NCBI GenBank assembly: GCA_028819255.1
Contig: JAPPMB010000001.1
Location: forward strand, 1-49,592
Direction of reading: 5' to 3'
DNA: 49,592 bases
DNA from: Bryobacterales bacterium
GTDB lineage: Bacteria > Acidobacteriota > Terriglobia > Bryobacterales > UBA6623
The notes beneath the pieces are model-generated. The model was not told the DNA's origin, did no database searches, and saw only the letters and a program-made list of their open reading frames with translations. Both the position numbers and the translations under genes were made by a program. Below, piece by piece: positions 42,225 through 49,592 of this stretch (the first letter of the stretch is position 1; every line of letters starts with the position of its first letter).

Positions 42225-43661
42225 ATGGACATTCCCGCATTCGAAGCGATTCAGACGAGGCGGCGGTTCTTCCGGCACTGTGCGGGAGGGCTCGACACCG
42301 CGGCGCTGGCGTACCTGCTCGGCGGACTGCGCCCCGCCGCCGGCGCGGGGCTCGATTCCGGCAACCCTCTCGCTCCGAAGCCGGGCCATTTTGCGCCCAC
42401 GGCAACCAACGTCATCTTCCTCTTCATGGCGGGTGCGCCGAGCCAGATCGATCTCTACGATCCCAAGCCTGCTTTGCGGCGCTGGCACGGCGAGCCCCTG
42501 CCTGCGTCGATGACGAGGGACCTCAGGCTGGCCTTCGTCAAGCCCAGCGCAAAGATCCTGGCCAGCCCGCGCAAGTTCCGGCCCCATGGACAGAGCGGCA
42601 CGGAATTCTCGGACTACATCCCGCACATCGCATCGCGCGCGGACGACATCTGTCTGGTGCGCTCGATGCACACCGAGGCCTTCAATCACCACCCCGGGCA
42701 GTCGCTGCTGATGAGCGGCAGCGTGCAGCTCGGGCGCCCGACGGTGGGAGCGTGGGTCTCCTACGGGCTCGGCAGTGAATCCGAGGATCTGCCGGCATTC
42801 GTGGTGCTGAATTCCGGCCGAGGATCCAGCGGCGGCTCAAGCAACTGGTCGAACGGGTTCCTGGACTCCACCTACCAGGGAGTCGTCTTCCGAAACACCG
42901 GCGAGCCGATCCTCTTTCTCAGGAATCCTCCCGGCGTCAGCGACCGAACACAGAGGGCGCGGCTCGATGCCATCGGCGCACTCAATCGCGAGCGATACGT
43001 GGCGACCGGGGACACGGAGATCGCGTCGAGGATCCAGTCCTACGAACTGGCCTTTCGCATGCAGGCGGCCGCACCGGACCTTCTTGACTTCTCGGGGGAG
43101 ACGCAGGCGACGCTGGACATGTACGGGATCGGCAAGGAGCCGACGCATCCATACGGGACGAACTGCCTGCTTGCGAGGCGCATGGTCGAAAAGGGGGTCC
43201 GATTCGTGATGCTCTCGCACGCGAGCTGGGACGACCACCAGGAGATCGACAGGAAGCTGGGCAGGAACTGCGCGATCACCGACCAGCCCGCTGGTGCGCT
43301 GCTGAAGGATCTCAAGCAGCGCGGGCTGCTGGACACCACGCTGGTCGTTTGGGCCGGGGAGTTCGGCCGCACGCCGCTTGGACAGCTGGAACGTGTCGAC
43401 GAAGCCGCTGGCCGGGACCACCACGCAGACTGTTTCAGTGCGTGGATGGCAGGTGGCGGCGTCCAAGGCGGTCAGGTCATCGGGCAGACCGACGAACTCG
43501 GCCTGGGCATCGCAGAGAGCCCGGTGCATGTCCACGACCTTCAGGCCACCGTGCTCCACTGCCTGGGCCTGGACCATGAACGCCTCACCTATCGCCACAT
43601 GGGCAGGGACTTCCGCCTGACGGATGTCGCGGGCTCGGTGGTCAGGCGAGCGCTGACGTGA
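42225..43661 (+). CDS. DUF1501 family protein (second pair)
   Basis: The 478-residue protein starts at 42225 with an AGGGGC site 8-14 bases upstream. A Tat-like leader (TRRRFFRHCAGGLDTAALAY) precedes TNVIFLFMAGAPSQIDLYDP, DICLVRSMHTEAFNHHPGQS, GAWVSYGLGSESEDLPAFVV, LLARRMVEKGVRFVMLSHAS, WAGEFGRTPLGQ and GRDHHADCFSAWMAGGGVQG, ending RDFRLTDVAGSVVRR. It matches DUF1501 throughout. It is the exported partner of the PSD1 protein next to it, as for the first pair. The reaction is unknown. Confidence 0.9.
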   Translation: MDIPAFEAIQTRRRFFRHCAGGLDTAALAYLLGGLRPAAGAGLDSGNPLAPKPGHFAPTATNVIFLFMAGAPSQIDLYDPKPALRRWHGEPLPASMTRDLRLAFVKPSAKILASPRKFRPHGQSGTEFSDYIPHIASRADDICLVRSMHTEAFNHHPGQSLLMSGSVQLGRPTVGAWVSYGLGSESEDLPAFVVLNSGRGSSGGSSNWSNGFLDSTYQGVVFRNTGEPILFLRNPPGVSDRTQRARLDAIGALNRERYVATGDTEIASRIQSYELAFRMQAAAPDLLDFSGETQATLDMYGIGKEPTHPYGTNCLLARRMVEKGVRFVMLSHASWDDHQEIDRKLGRNCAITDQPAGALLKDLKQRGLLDTTLVVWAGEFGRTPLGQLERVDEAAGRDHHADCFSAWMAGGGVQGGQVIGQTDELGLGIAESPVHVHDLQATVLHCLGLDHERLTYRHMGRDFRLTDVAGSVVRRALT

Positions 43662-43771
43662 GACCGATCACTCTTGAGCAGCCACTCGCCGTGTTCTGCC
43701 GGGCACATGATCGAACATACTGGTGCTGGGTGGTGTGACTGCCCGGGACACCGCAGGCAGGAGAGAGAAGC

Positions 43772-44824
43772 ATGCTGAGCAGAAGAGCATTCATTCAAGC
43801 CCAGGGAGCCGCGCTGGCACCCGCCGTCGCAGCGGGTGCGTACGTCAAGCCGGACCACCATGTGGTCGATTGCCAAAGCCACATCTTCGTGCCGGAGCTG
43901 GTGGACTTCATGCGAAAGCGCAAGGAGCCGCCATACGCCTACGACAGGGACGGAGACACGTACGTAGTCGTCGGCCAATGGCACCGCCGGCTCCGGGAGC
44001 GTCACACGGAAATCGACGCGAAGCTCGCCGACATGGACGAGGCCGGCATCTCTCTGACCGCCCTGAGCATCAACGACCCCGGCCCCGAACTGTTCGGCGA
44101 CGACGGAGAGCATGTCGCGAGAATGGTCAATGACTACGTCAGCGATCTGGCGACGCGGCACCCCGACCGCCTCTTCGGGCTGATCGTGCTGCCACTGCAG
44201 GACATCGACGCCTCGCTGAAGGAGCTGGACCGCTGCGTGAGCGAGCGGGGCATGAAGGGAGTGCTCCTGTATTCGAATCTGGACGGGTCGTTTCCGGACG
44301 AAGACCGGTTCCGGCCCGTCTTCGAACAAATCCAGCGCCTTGATGTCCCTGTCCTGCTGCACCCCGCCTACCCCGTCACCTACGAGGCGGTCGCGGGGCG
44401 CAACCTGATTGCCGGCCTCGGCCTCATGTTCGACACAACGATCGCCCTTGCCCGCCTCATCCTGTCCGGACTGCTCGACGAGTTTCCACGGCTGAAGCTC
44501 GTCTGCCCGCATGTCGGCGGCACGCTGCCGTATCTGATCGGAAGACTCGACCACCAAACGCAGGTGCTCAAGCGAGGGGCAGAGCACATCTCCAAGCCGC
44601 CCAGCGAGTACCTGCGAAATATCTACCTCGACGCCGTCTCTCCGATACCGATGGCGATCCAGTACGGCATCGACTTCGTGGGGGCCGAACGGATGCTCTA
44701 CTCGAGCGACCACCCGTGGGTCGATCCGAAGGTGATCGCCGACTGCGTGCGGAGCCTGGATCTGTCGGATGAGGACCAGGGCCGTGTCTTTGGCGGAAAC
44801 GCGATGAGGATATTCAAACTGTGA
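43772..44824 (+). CDS. Amidohydrolase (ACMSD-like), Tat-exported
   Basis: The ATG at 43772 has an AGGAGAGAG site just upstream and gives 350 residues. A Tat-like leader (SRRAFIQAQGAAL, RR at 4-5) is followed by DHHVVDCQSHIFVPE. The usual first metal motif HxH of this family is QSH here (Q35, H37). The rest is normal: LHPAYPVT, CPHVGGTLP, AERMLYSSDHPW, with the catalytic Asp in SSDHP. Family members hydrolyse or decarboxylate aromatic acids (for example ACMSD) or amides. The substrate is unclear; the pairing with a TIM-barrel isomerase, which overlaps it by GTGA, suggests a catabolic route. Confidence 0.8.
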   Translation: MLSRRAFIQAQGAALAPAVAAGAYVKPDHHVVDCQSHIFVPELVDFMRKRKEPPYAYDRDGDTYVVVGQWHRRLRERHTEIDAKLADMDEAGISLTALSINDPGPELFGDDGEHVARMVNDYVSDLATRHPDRLFGLIVLPLQDIDASLKELDRCVSERGMKGVLLYSNLDGSFPDEDRFRPVFEQIQRLDVPVLLHPAYPVTYEAVAGRNLIAGLGLMFDTTIALARLILSGLLDEFPRLKLVCPHVGGTLPYLIGRLDHQTQVLKRGAEHISKPPSEYLRNIYLDAVSPIPMAIQYGIDFVGAERMLYSSDHPWVDPKVIADCVRSLDLSDEDQGRVFGGNAMRIFKL

Positions 44825-45756
44825 GACTGCATCGACGAGAACTCCTTGCGCTGCTGGCCTCGGCCGGCTGCGCGATCGAACCGGGCGGCGAGCCCGCCGA
44901 GACGCAGGCAGGGGAGGATGACCGGTTCCGCCTCGCGATCTGCAACGAGACCTTTCAGGGATGGGAGTTCGCGGAGGGCTGTCGCGGCGCGGTCGAAACG
45001 GGCTACACCGGGATCGAGATCGCGCCCTTCACTCTTTCCCAGGATCCTGCGTCGATACCCGCGTCCCGCCGCCGGGAATGCAGGGACGTGATTGCCTCGG
45101 AGGGCCTGGGCTACGTTGGCCTGCACAGCCTGCTGACCGTTCCGGCCGGAGAGCTGCACATCACGACGCCGGACGACGCCGTGCGCAACCATAGCTGGGA
45201 CTACTTCCGGCACCTGATCGACCTGTGCGCAGACCTAGGCGACGGCGGGATGATGATCCTTGGATCAGGCAGACAGCGACGAACAGCCGGGGGATCCACT
45301 GTCGAGGACGCCACGCGGCGCCTGCGAGACGGCCTCGCGTCCGTGGCCGCACATGCCCACGACAGGGGGGTTTCGATTCTTCCCGAGACTCTCGCTCCCC
45401 ACCTCTGCGACGTCCTCACATCCATGGAGCAGACCGTCTCCCTAGTCCGCGAGATCGGTCATCCGGCCGTGCAGACGCTGTTCGACACGCACAACGCCGT
45501 GGCAGAAACGGTGCCTCACGACGAGCTAATCAAGCAGTACGCGGATCTGATCCAGCATGTGCAGATCAACGAGATGGACGGACGGCATCCAGGCACCGGA
45601 TCCTACGATTTCTCGGTTCCTCTGCGGGCGCTCAAGGAGATCGGCTACCAGGGATGGCTTTCGCTGGAGGTCTTCAAGTTCGAACCCAGCGGAGAGGAAA
45701 TCGCCAGGGTGTCCAGCCAGTACCTGCGAGACATCGAGGCGGCGCTGGACATCTGA
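44821..45756 (+). CDS. Sugar phosphate isomerase/epimerase-like TIM-barrel protein
   Basis: The GTG at 44821 overlaps the stop of the amidohydrolase (GTGA) and gives 311 residues. The N-terminus (RRELLALLASAGCAIEPGGE) looks like a lipoprotein signal. The AP-endonuclease-2-type barrel is seen in ICNETFQGWEF, GIEIAPFTL, ILPETLAPHLCD, TLFDTHNAVAET, HVQINEMDGRHPGTGSYDF and LSLEVFKF. The glutamates and histidines in ETLAPH, DTHN and QINEMDGRHPG are the likely metal ligands. Members isomerise sugars or hydroxypyruvate. It is the last gene of the second PSD1 cluster. Confidence 0.85.
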   Translation: MRLHRRELLALLASAGCAIEPGGEPAETQAGEDDRFRLAICNETFQGWEFAEGCRGAVETGYTGIEIAPFTLSQDPASIPASRRRECRDVIASEGLGYVGLHSLLTVPAGELHITTPDDAVRNHSWDYFRHLIDLCADLGDGGMMILGSGRQRRTAGGSTVEDATRRLRDGLASVAAHAHDRGVSILPETLAPHLCDVLTSMEQTVSLVREIGHPAVQTLFDTHNAVAETVPHDELIKQYADLIQHVQINEMDGRHPGTGSYDFSVPLRALKEIGYQGWLSLEVFKFEPSGEEIARVSSQYLRDIEAALDI

Positions 45757-45975
45757 GTCTGGAGGACTCCGAACTCGGGGCCGAGCAGCTCACAGGTTTC
45801 ACCGTTCGCAAGGCTCCGGCCGGGCCGACATGTGGGAATTCGTCGGCGCCCATTGAGACAGTGGCGACGAGGATGCACCGCCGATTCCGCTGCTCGGCGC
45901 GCATGCGAATTTCTGTGTATGGGGCTCGGTGTGCAGAGCATGCGTCAGTTTCTCCGCGTGCAATCCCCGAACAAA
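45757..45975. other. Intergenic gap
   Basis: No gene or hairpin seen. The two genes on either side are convergent. Confidence 0.3.
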
Positions 45976-46710
45976 TCATTCCTGTCCGCCGGGGAGAGGC
46001 TTGCGGCTGGGCATCTCATCCCAAGTCCTGCCATCGAGAACCCGCCCCGCCCGTTTCTTGTTCGTGCCTCCCCACTGCTTGAAGAAAAACGGAACATCGC
46101 ATCTGACGCAGTTGTCGCGAATCTCGCGGACCCAGTCGCGATCTACCGGCCTCGCACCCGGCCCTGACTCACCGCCCGTGATCACCCAGTCGACACCCGA
46201 GAGATCCAAGCGGGGCAGCGGTCCAAGGAGCGGCTCAAGCGAAAGGAATCTTGTCTTCGCGCTTGTGAGACGAAGCGCCTCCAGACGGGGCAGCCAGCGC
46301 TCGGATTCGATGCTGACGCCCAGCCAGATATTGGGTGTCCAGTTCAGGTCACAGTCCAGATCCAAGGCTCTATCCGGCCTCTTCGTCAGGACCTGGAAAC
46401 TGTGCTGGGGACAGCGGTTCATCACTTCGAACACGGCCTGGATGAATCCGGAATCGACGAGGTCGTGGAAGAGATCGGACATGGAATTGACAAAGACAAG
46501 CCTAGGCTTTCTCCATCGAATGGGTGCCTCCAAAACGGGCTCGTGCTGCACGACCTCGAACCCAAGCTTGTACTTTTCCACTCCCATGGCTCGCAGTCTC
46601 GCCGACATCCGCTCGGCATAGCAGTGCTTGCAGCCTTCGCTGACCTTGGAACAGCCCGTAACGGGATTCCAAGTGGTCTCCGTCCATTCGATTCTCGATC
46701 CAAGTGCCAT
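45976..46710 (-). CDS. Phage Gp37/Gp68-like three-Cys protein (DUF5131)
   Basis: I start at the Met at 46710 rather than the longer frame, which would overlap the tcmP gene. The 244-residue protein begins GSRIEWTETTWNPVTGCSKV and has cysteines C20, C27 and C30 (Cx6Cx2C), the three-Cys motif that gives the family its partner's name. Other stretches are ERMSARLRAMGVEKY, KPRLVFVNSMSDLFHD, VLTKRPDRALDLD, WLGVSIESERWLPRLEALR and WVITGGESGPGARP. The cysteines could bind a metal or an Fe-S cluster. The family is known from phage and bacteria as the partner of TcmP; its reaction is unknown. Confidence 0.85.
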   Translation of the reverse strand: MALGSRIEWTETTWNPVTGCSKVSEGCKHCYAERMSARLRAMGVEKYKLGFEVVQHEPVLEAPIRWRKPRLVFVNSMSDLFHDLVDSGFIQAVFEVMNRCPQHSFQVLTKRPDRALDLDCDLNWTPNIWLGVSIESERWLPRLEALRLTSAKTRFLSLEPLLGPLPRLDLSGVDWVITGGESGPGARPVDRDWVREIRDNCVRCDVPFFFKQWGGTNKKRAGRVLDGRTWDEMPSRKPLPGGQE

Positions 46711-46712
46711 GG

Positions 46713-47633
46713 CTAGAAATGATTCAGGATGTGATTCGCAATGTTCTTGGCAGGGCATATGCCTCTTCGGTTCCCGACGCAGAACAGCAGCTCAAATATC
46801 CGCGAACCCGTTGAGATCAGCAGGGGGCGGCTCATACTCATGAACCTAGATCCAAACGTCGTCGCGAGCTTCTCGCGATAGATTCTGACAAGACCGTCCA
46901 CACCGGATTCTCGTTCGTGTCCCTGGCTCCCGAATAGGGACAGCTGACGTGTTGGCTCGTAGAGACGCCGCCAGCTCTCGTCTCCATATACCTGAGTTAA
47001 GCGAGTCGCCCAGCCGGGATGGATGTCATCAGGTGTTCTAGATGTTGGCAGCATTCGAGCGATCGCTGAAGTTGGGAAAAGGATCCACATGTCAAGAGCC
47101 TTGAATTGTGAGATACGTTCAATCGTTGACCAGTATACCTGTGTTGCAAATGGATCCAGAAAAATGACCCCTCGCCAAGATTTCCAGTCCATTTGAAGTC
47201 CACAGATAAACGTGTTCGCATCTGAATTCTCGATTCGAATATCGCGATCACGATGTCTCGTCTTCAGGGACTCGAGATCACGACAGCTCTCCGAGTTCAT
47301 TTCGACAAAATAGAGGCGGTCGAAGGGCTTGCTGTTGATGCGTGCGGCACGCTCGGCAGAACCGCTGATCAGGGCAGAAGCGTCTGGACCCACGTTTCCT
47401 AGGCGGACCTGCCCGCTGCCAGCGAACGCGTCAATGTAAACGAGTTTGAAGGGCCGATCCTTGAGAGCGGTGGTGTAGGCGTCGAGATAGCGTTCAAGGA
47501 TGTCGAGTTTCTCGACCGTCCAGTTCCCTCCGAATCGAGTTGCTTGCTCGGCGATCCGCACGTATGGACGTGCAACTTCACCGTTGCCCGCCCGGTTGTC
47601 CGCGAAGCATTCGTGCTCGAAAGGCACTGCCAA
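46713..47633 (-). CDS. tcmP: Three-Cys-motif partner protein TcmP
   Basis: The 306-residue protein has WTVEKLDILERYLDAYTTAL, FKLVYIDAFAGSGQVRLG, LYFVEMNSESCRDLESLK, GVIFLDPFATQVYWSTIE and WILFPTSAIARMLPTSRTP. The pattern YIDAFAGSG-DPF resembles a SAM-dependent methyltransferase fold, but a real methylase motif is not evident. The gene ends two bases before the start of the three-Cys protein gene on the same strand, so they are an operon, as is usual for TcmP. The pair is thought to act together, in a process not yet known. Confidence 0.88.
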   Translation of the reverse strand: MAVPFEHECFADNRAGNGEVARPYVRIAEQATRFGGNWTVEKLDILERYLDAYTTALKDRPFKLVYIDAFAGSGQVRLGNVGPDASALISGSAERAARINSKPFDRLYFVEMNSESCRDLESLKTRHRDRDIRIENSDANTFICGLQMDWKSWRGVIFLDPFATQVYWSTIERISQFKALDMWILFPTSAIARMLPTSRTPDDIHPGWATRLTQVYGDESWRRLYEPTRQLSLFGSQGHERESGVDGLVRIYREKLATTFGSRFMSMSRPLLISTGSRIFELLFCVGNRRGICPAKNIANHILNHF

Positions 47634-48786
47634 CTATCCGTCCTCTCCCGAACCGCCGTCGGAATCAGCCTGGTCGCAAGTGGCTGAAGGCGACCGCTCG
47701 CGACTCAGTATAGCACATAAGCGATGAAAAGGCGAAGATCCACGGTAGGCACTCGGGTTGGGGCTCAAGAGCCGATGGAGAGGGCGGGCAGGCCTCGTAG
47801 GGCAGGCTGCCATCGGGACGGCTGGCAGCGCCCCTTGGTCAGCCGCCCGCGAAGGATTCCAGTCGGTCCCGAACCAGCCGACCTGAAAGCGTCGGAGTTC
47901 CGGCTTTCGATCCGTATCCGTGAATCGAGCCGGCGACGGGCCGAGGCGACCGGACGATCGGCCGCGGTTGCGGCCACCAAACACCGAGATGGTCCACCGC
48001 CCAAAAGTATGCGAATTGAGGCCGGCCAAGCACACCGCCGGGAACACGCCGAACGGTAGCCCGGCCACGACTGCTTCGCGGAACCCTGCAGGGCGCCAGC
48101 GAATTGAACGCATGGTTCACAACGTTTGCTGTTCGGATCCGGTTCCGGCGGAAGTTGCACCCAAGAAACAGTCCGCGGACGCCCCTGACGCGATGCCGGT
48201 GGACGTTGTACTTACAACCTGCCCCAGTTCCGGGTGTCTGCCAGTTCAGGTCCTGACAGCCACGCCGAATGAGGCCGGGACCCGCTGCAAGGCGAGGTCG
48301 CGGGCCAGCAGGTCCCTGACGAATCCGTGCCCCGGAGAGTGCCTGATCATGGATGTCGATTCCCGACTGCGGGGATGCATTCTTAGCCGTCACGTGACAG
48401 GCCCGAACACTGGAACGAATTGGCCCCTGCTTTGCGAGGCTCTCTATGCGGCGTTGGAAGGGCTCGACGTGCTGGGACCGCTTGCTCGCCGTTGTTCGTT
48501 CCGCGATGCGCTGACAGTCGGTGCAGAAGTTGGCCGGCGCTTCGACCCGGCCATGGCAGGCATCGGAGACTCCCGGTACCCGCGGACGAGTGGCGGAGTT
48601 TCCGTGTCCGCTCGGATCGCTTCTTCTGCCTCCAGCCCGCGCCGGGGTTGTGCGGGGCACTTTCCCGCTGTTCGACCGTGCTCAGCCGGCGCTGACCCAC
48701 ACCTAGGCGCTCCGTGCCGCGGCCGTGTTCCGGGCGCTGGTATACTGCGCCCGGACAGGAGGTTGCCTGTCCGCAGGAGCCCTTGC
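47634..48786. other. Gene-poor region before the Uma2 gene
   Basis: No convincing protein. Several frames of 80-270 residues on either strand are all rich in Arg, Pro and Ser and have no motif. They look like chance frames in GC-rich DNA. TATACT at 48741-48746 could be the -10 box for the next gene, and AGGAG at 48775-48779 is its ribosome site. Confidence 0.5.
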
Positions 48787-49592
48787 ATGCCCGACCAGCG
48801 AGTTGCGGTGCTTCCCGGGACCGACGTCGAGATCGACAAGGTTCCCGAATGGGTGAGATATCCCGAGACGGACGGCGAGCCCATGCCCGACGGTTACTAC
48901 CAGAGAGACACTCTGTACGGCATCCTCCATGCCCTGAAGATCCACCTCAAGGGCAGGGATGTGTACTTCGGGGTCGACATGTTCATCTATTACGTCGAGG
49001 GCCGGAAACCGAAGGCCGTGGCGCCGGACGTGTTCGCTGTGGTGGGCGTGCCGATGGCGAAGGACCGCGTGTACCGGCCGTCGAAGCATGGGGGACGGCT
49101 GCCGGATTTCGTGATGGAGGTGCTCTCGCCCAAGACGCGGGAGCACGACCTGACGACGAAGAAGGACCTGTACCGCCGACTGGGAGTGGAGGAGTACTTT
49201 CTCTTCGATTCGGAAGCGGGTCCGGGAGACCGGGCGATGTGGGCCTACGAGTTGGACAGCGGGGACTACGTGCCGATGCTGCCGGCAGGCATGGTGAGCG
49301 GCGAGGAGGAGTACGCGAGCCGGATGCTGGGGCTGGGGTTCCGTCGTGACGGGGAGCGCGTCCGTGTCCGCAACCTCGAAACGGGCCTTGACTATGCGTG
49401 GTCCGAGGAAGACCACAGGGACGCGGCCGAGCGGCGGGCCGAAGCCGAGCGGCGGGCCGAAGCCGAGCGCAGGGCCGAAGCCGAACATCGCGAGCGGGTG
49501 GAAGCCCAGCGGCGTCAGAGGGCGGAGACCGAGCGCAGGGCCGAAGCCGAGCGCAGGGCCGAAGCCGAACATCGCGAGCGGGTGGAAGCCCA
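48787..49592 (+). CDS. Uma2-family nuclease-fold protein with coiled-coil tail (partial)
   Basis: The ATG at 48787 follows AGGAG at 48775-48779 with seven bases of spacing. The frame is open to the window edge, so only the first 268 residues are seen. The Uma2 (DUF820) restriction-endonuclease-like domain shows VEIDKVPEWVRYPETDGE, MPDGYYQRDTLYGILHALK, VYFGVDMFIYYVEGRKPK, VAPDVFAVVGVP, PDFVMEVLSPKTREHDL and KDLYRRLGVEEYFLFDSEAG, with PD/E and EV as the PD-(D/E)XK elements. The tail after about residue 220 is an Ala-Glu-Arg heptad coiled coil in tandem repeats (listed separately). The family is widespread in cyanobacteria and other bacteria; its DNA target is unknown. Confidence 0.85.
   Translation, partial: MPDQRVAVLPGTDVEIDKVPEWVRYPETDGEPMPDGYYQRDTLYGILHALKIHLKGRDVYFGVDMFIYYVEGRKPKAVAPDVFAVVGVPMAKDRVYRPSKHGGRLPDFVMEVLSPKTREHDLTTKKDLYRRLGVEEYFLFDSEAGPGDRAMWAYELDSGDYVPMLPAGMVSGEEEYASRMLGLGFRRDGERVRVRNLETGLDYAWSEEDHRDAAERRAEAERRAEAERRAEAEHRERVEAQRRQRAETERRAEAERRAEAEHRERVEA
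49456..49592 (+). repeat. 84-base tandem repeat in the Uma2 coiled-coil tail
   Basis: An identical 53-base stretch occurs at 49456-49508 and again at 49540-49592, a period of 84 bases or 28 codons. The repeated 28-residue unit (AEAERRAEAEHRERVEAQRR, then QRAETERR) equals four heptads. The sequence continues beyond the window, so the copy number is unknown. Confidence 0.85.

Noticed and set aside
47839..48660. A minus-strand frame of 273 residues in the gap before Uma2.
   Set aside because: Arg-, Pro- and Ser-rich with no motif and overlapping frames of equal length on the other strand; typical chance frames.
1..49592. CRISPR arrays, rRNA genes and prophage structural genes.
   Set aside because: I saw no array of regularly spaced repeats, no rRNA-like conserved stretch and no capsid or tail genes anywhere in the window.

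Overview
The window is 49.6 kb of GC-rich bacterial chromosome, with long antisense open frames that are side effects of the base composition. Gene content points to a heterotroph of the Acidobacteriota or a phylum with similar habits (Planctomycetota, Verrucomicrobiota, Latescibacterota). The clues are two PSD1/DUF1549/DUF1553 cytochrome-like proteins each paired with a DUF1501 protein, a Tat-exported Gfo/Idh/MocA oxidoreductase, an iduronate-2-sulfatase-like enzyme, a DUF6807 (PmoA-like) protein, futalosine-pathway menaquinone genes, and hslV-hslU followed by a fibronectin-III lipoprotein. I favour Acidobacteriota (Bryobacterales-like), but this is inference from gene content only.

Layout. 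1-1000: decayed type I restriction-modification island (hsdM tail overlapping a second frameshifted gene). 1026-11646: Gfo/Idh oxidoreductase, a very large SNF2 helicase, and the first PSD1 + DUF1501 pair. 11665-23583: mostly core genes. These are rlmD-like (minus), the tightly overlapping fabD-fabG-trpC-ubiA/mqnP operon, a B3 metallo-beta-lactamase-fold protein, mqnE, a MerR regulator (minus), a sulfatase, and hslV-hslU-fn3 lipoprotein. 23645-25412: a second restriction-island scar (hsdS tail, intact ImmA/IrrE protease, truncated DUF4411 PIN-like gene). 25682-30460: secreted and periplasmic proteins, ending in a glutamate-receptor-like potassium channel (GluR0 type). 30675-35850: accessory zone with a palindrome-headed two-gene module (small protein plus a protease-dead ImmA/IrrE-like protein), a low-GC pseudogene with two in-frame stops and a frameshift, a DUF481 outer-membrane protein, and a scar where an IS1380 fragment is fused head-on to an IS256 left end. 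35994-39400 (minus): a cation-chloride cotransporter and an MscS channel that overlap by four bases. 39611-45756: second PSD1 + DUF1501 pair with an amidohydrolase and a TIM-barrel isomerase. 45976-47633 (minus): a TcmP / Gp37-like three-Cys pair. 47634-48786: no convincing gene. 48787-end: Uma2-family nuclease-fold gene with a heptad coiled-coil repeat, cut by the window edge.

How genes work together. fabD-fabG supplies fatty-acid synthesis. UbiA/MqnP and MqnE belong to the futalosine route to menaquinone. HslV and HslU form one ATP-dependent protease. The PSD1/DUF1501 pairs, the sulfatase, DUF6807, Gfo/Idh and amidohydrolase genes suggest breakdown of sulfated or complex glycans and aromatics in the periplasm. 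The CCC transporter and MscS channel form an osmotic-balance pair. The most interesting unexplained systems are the 30675-32422 module, the GluR0-like channel, the TcmP/three-Cys pair and the GOB-like B3 hydrolase inside the menaquinone cluster.
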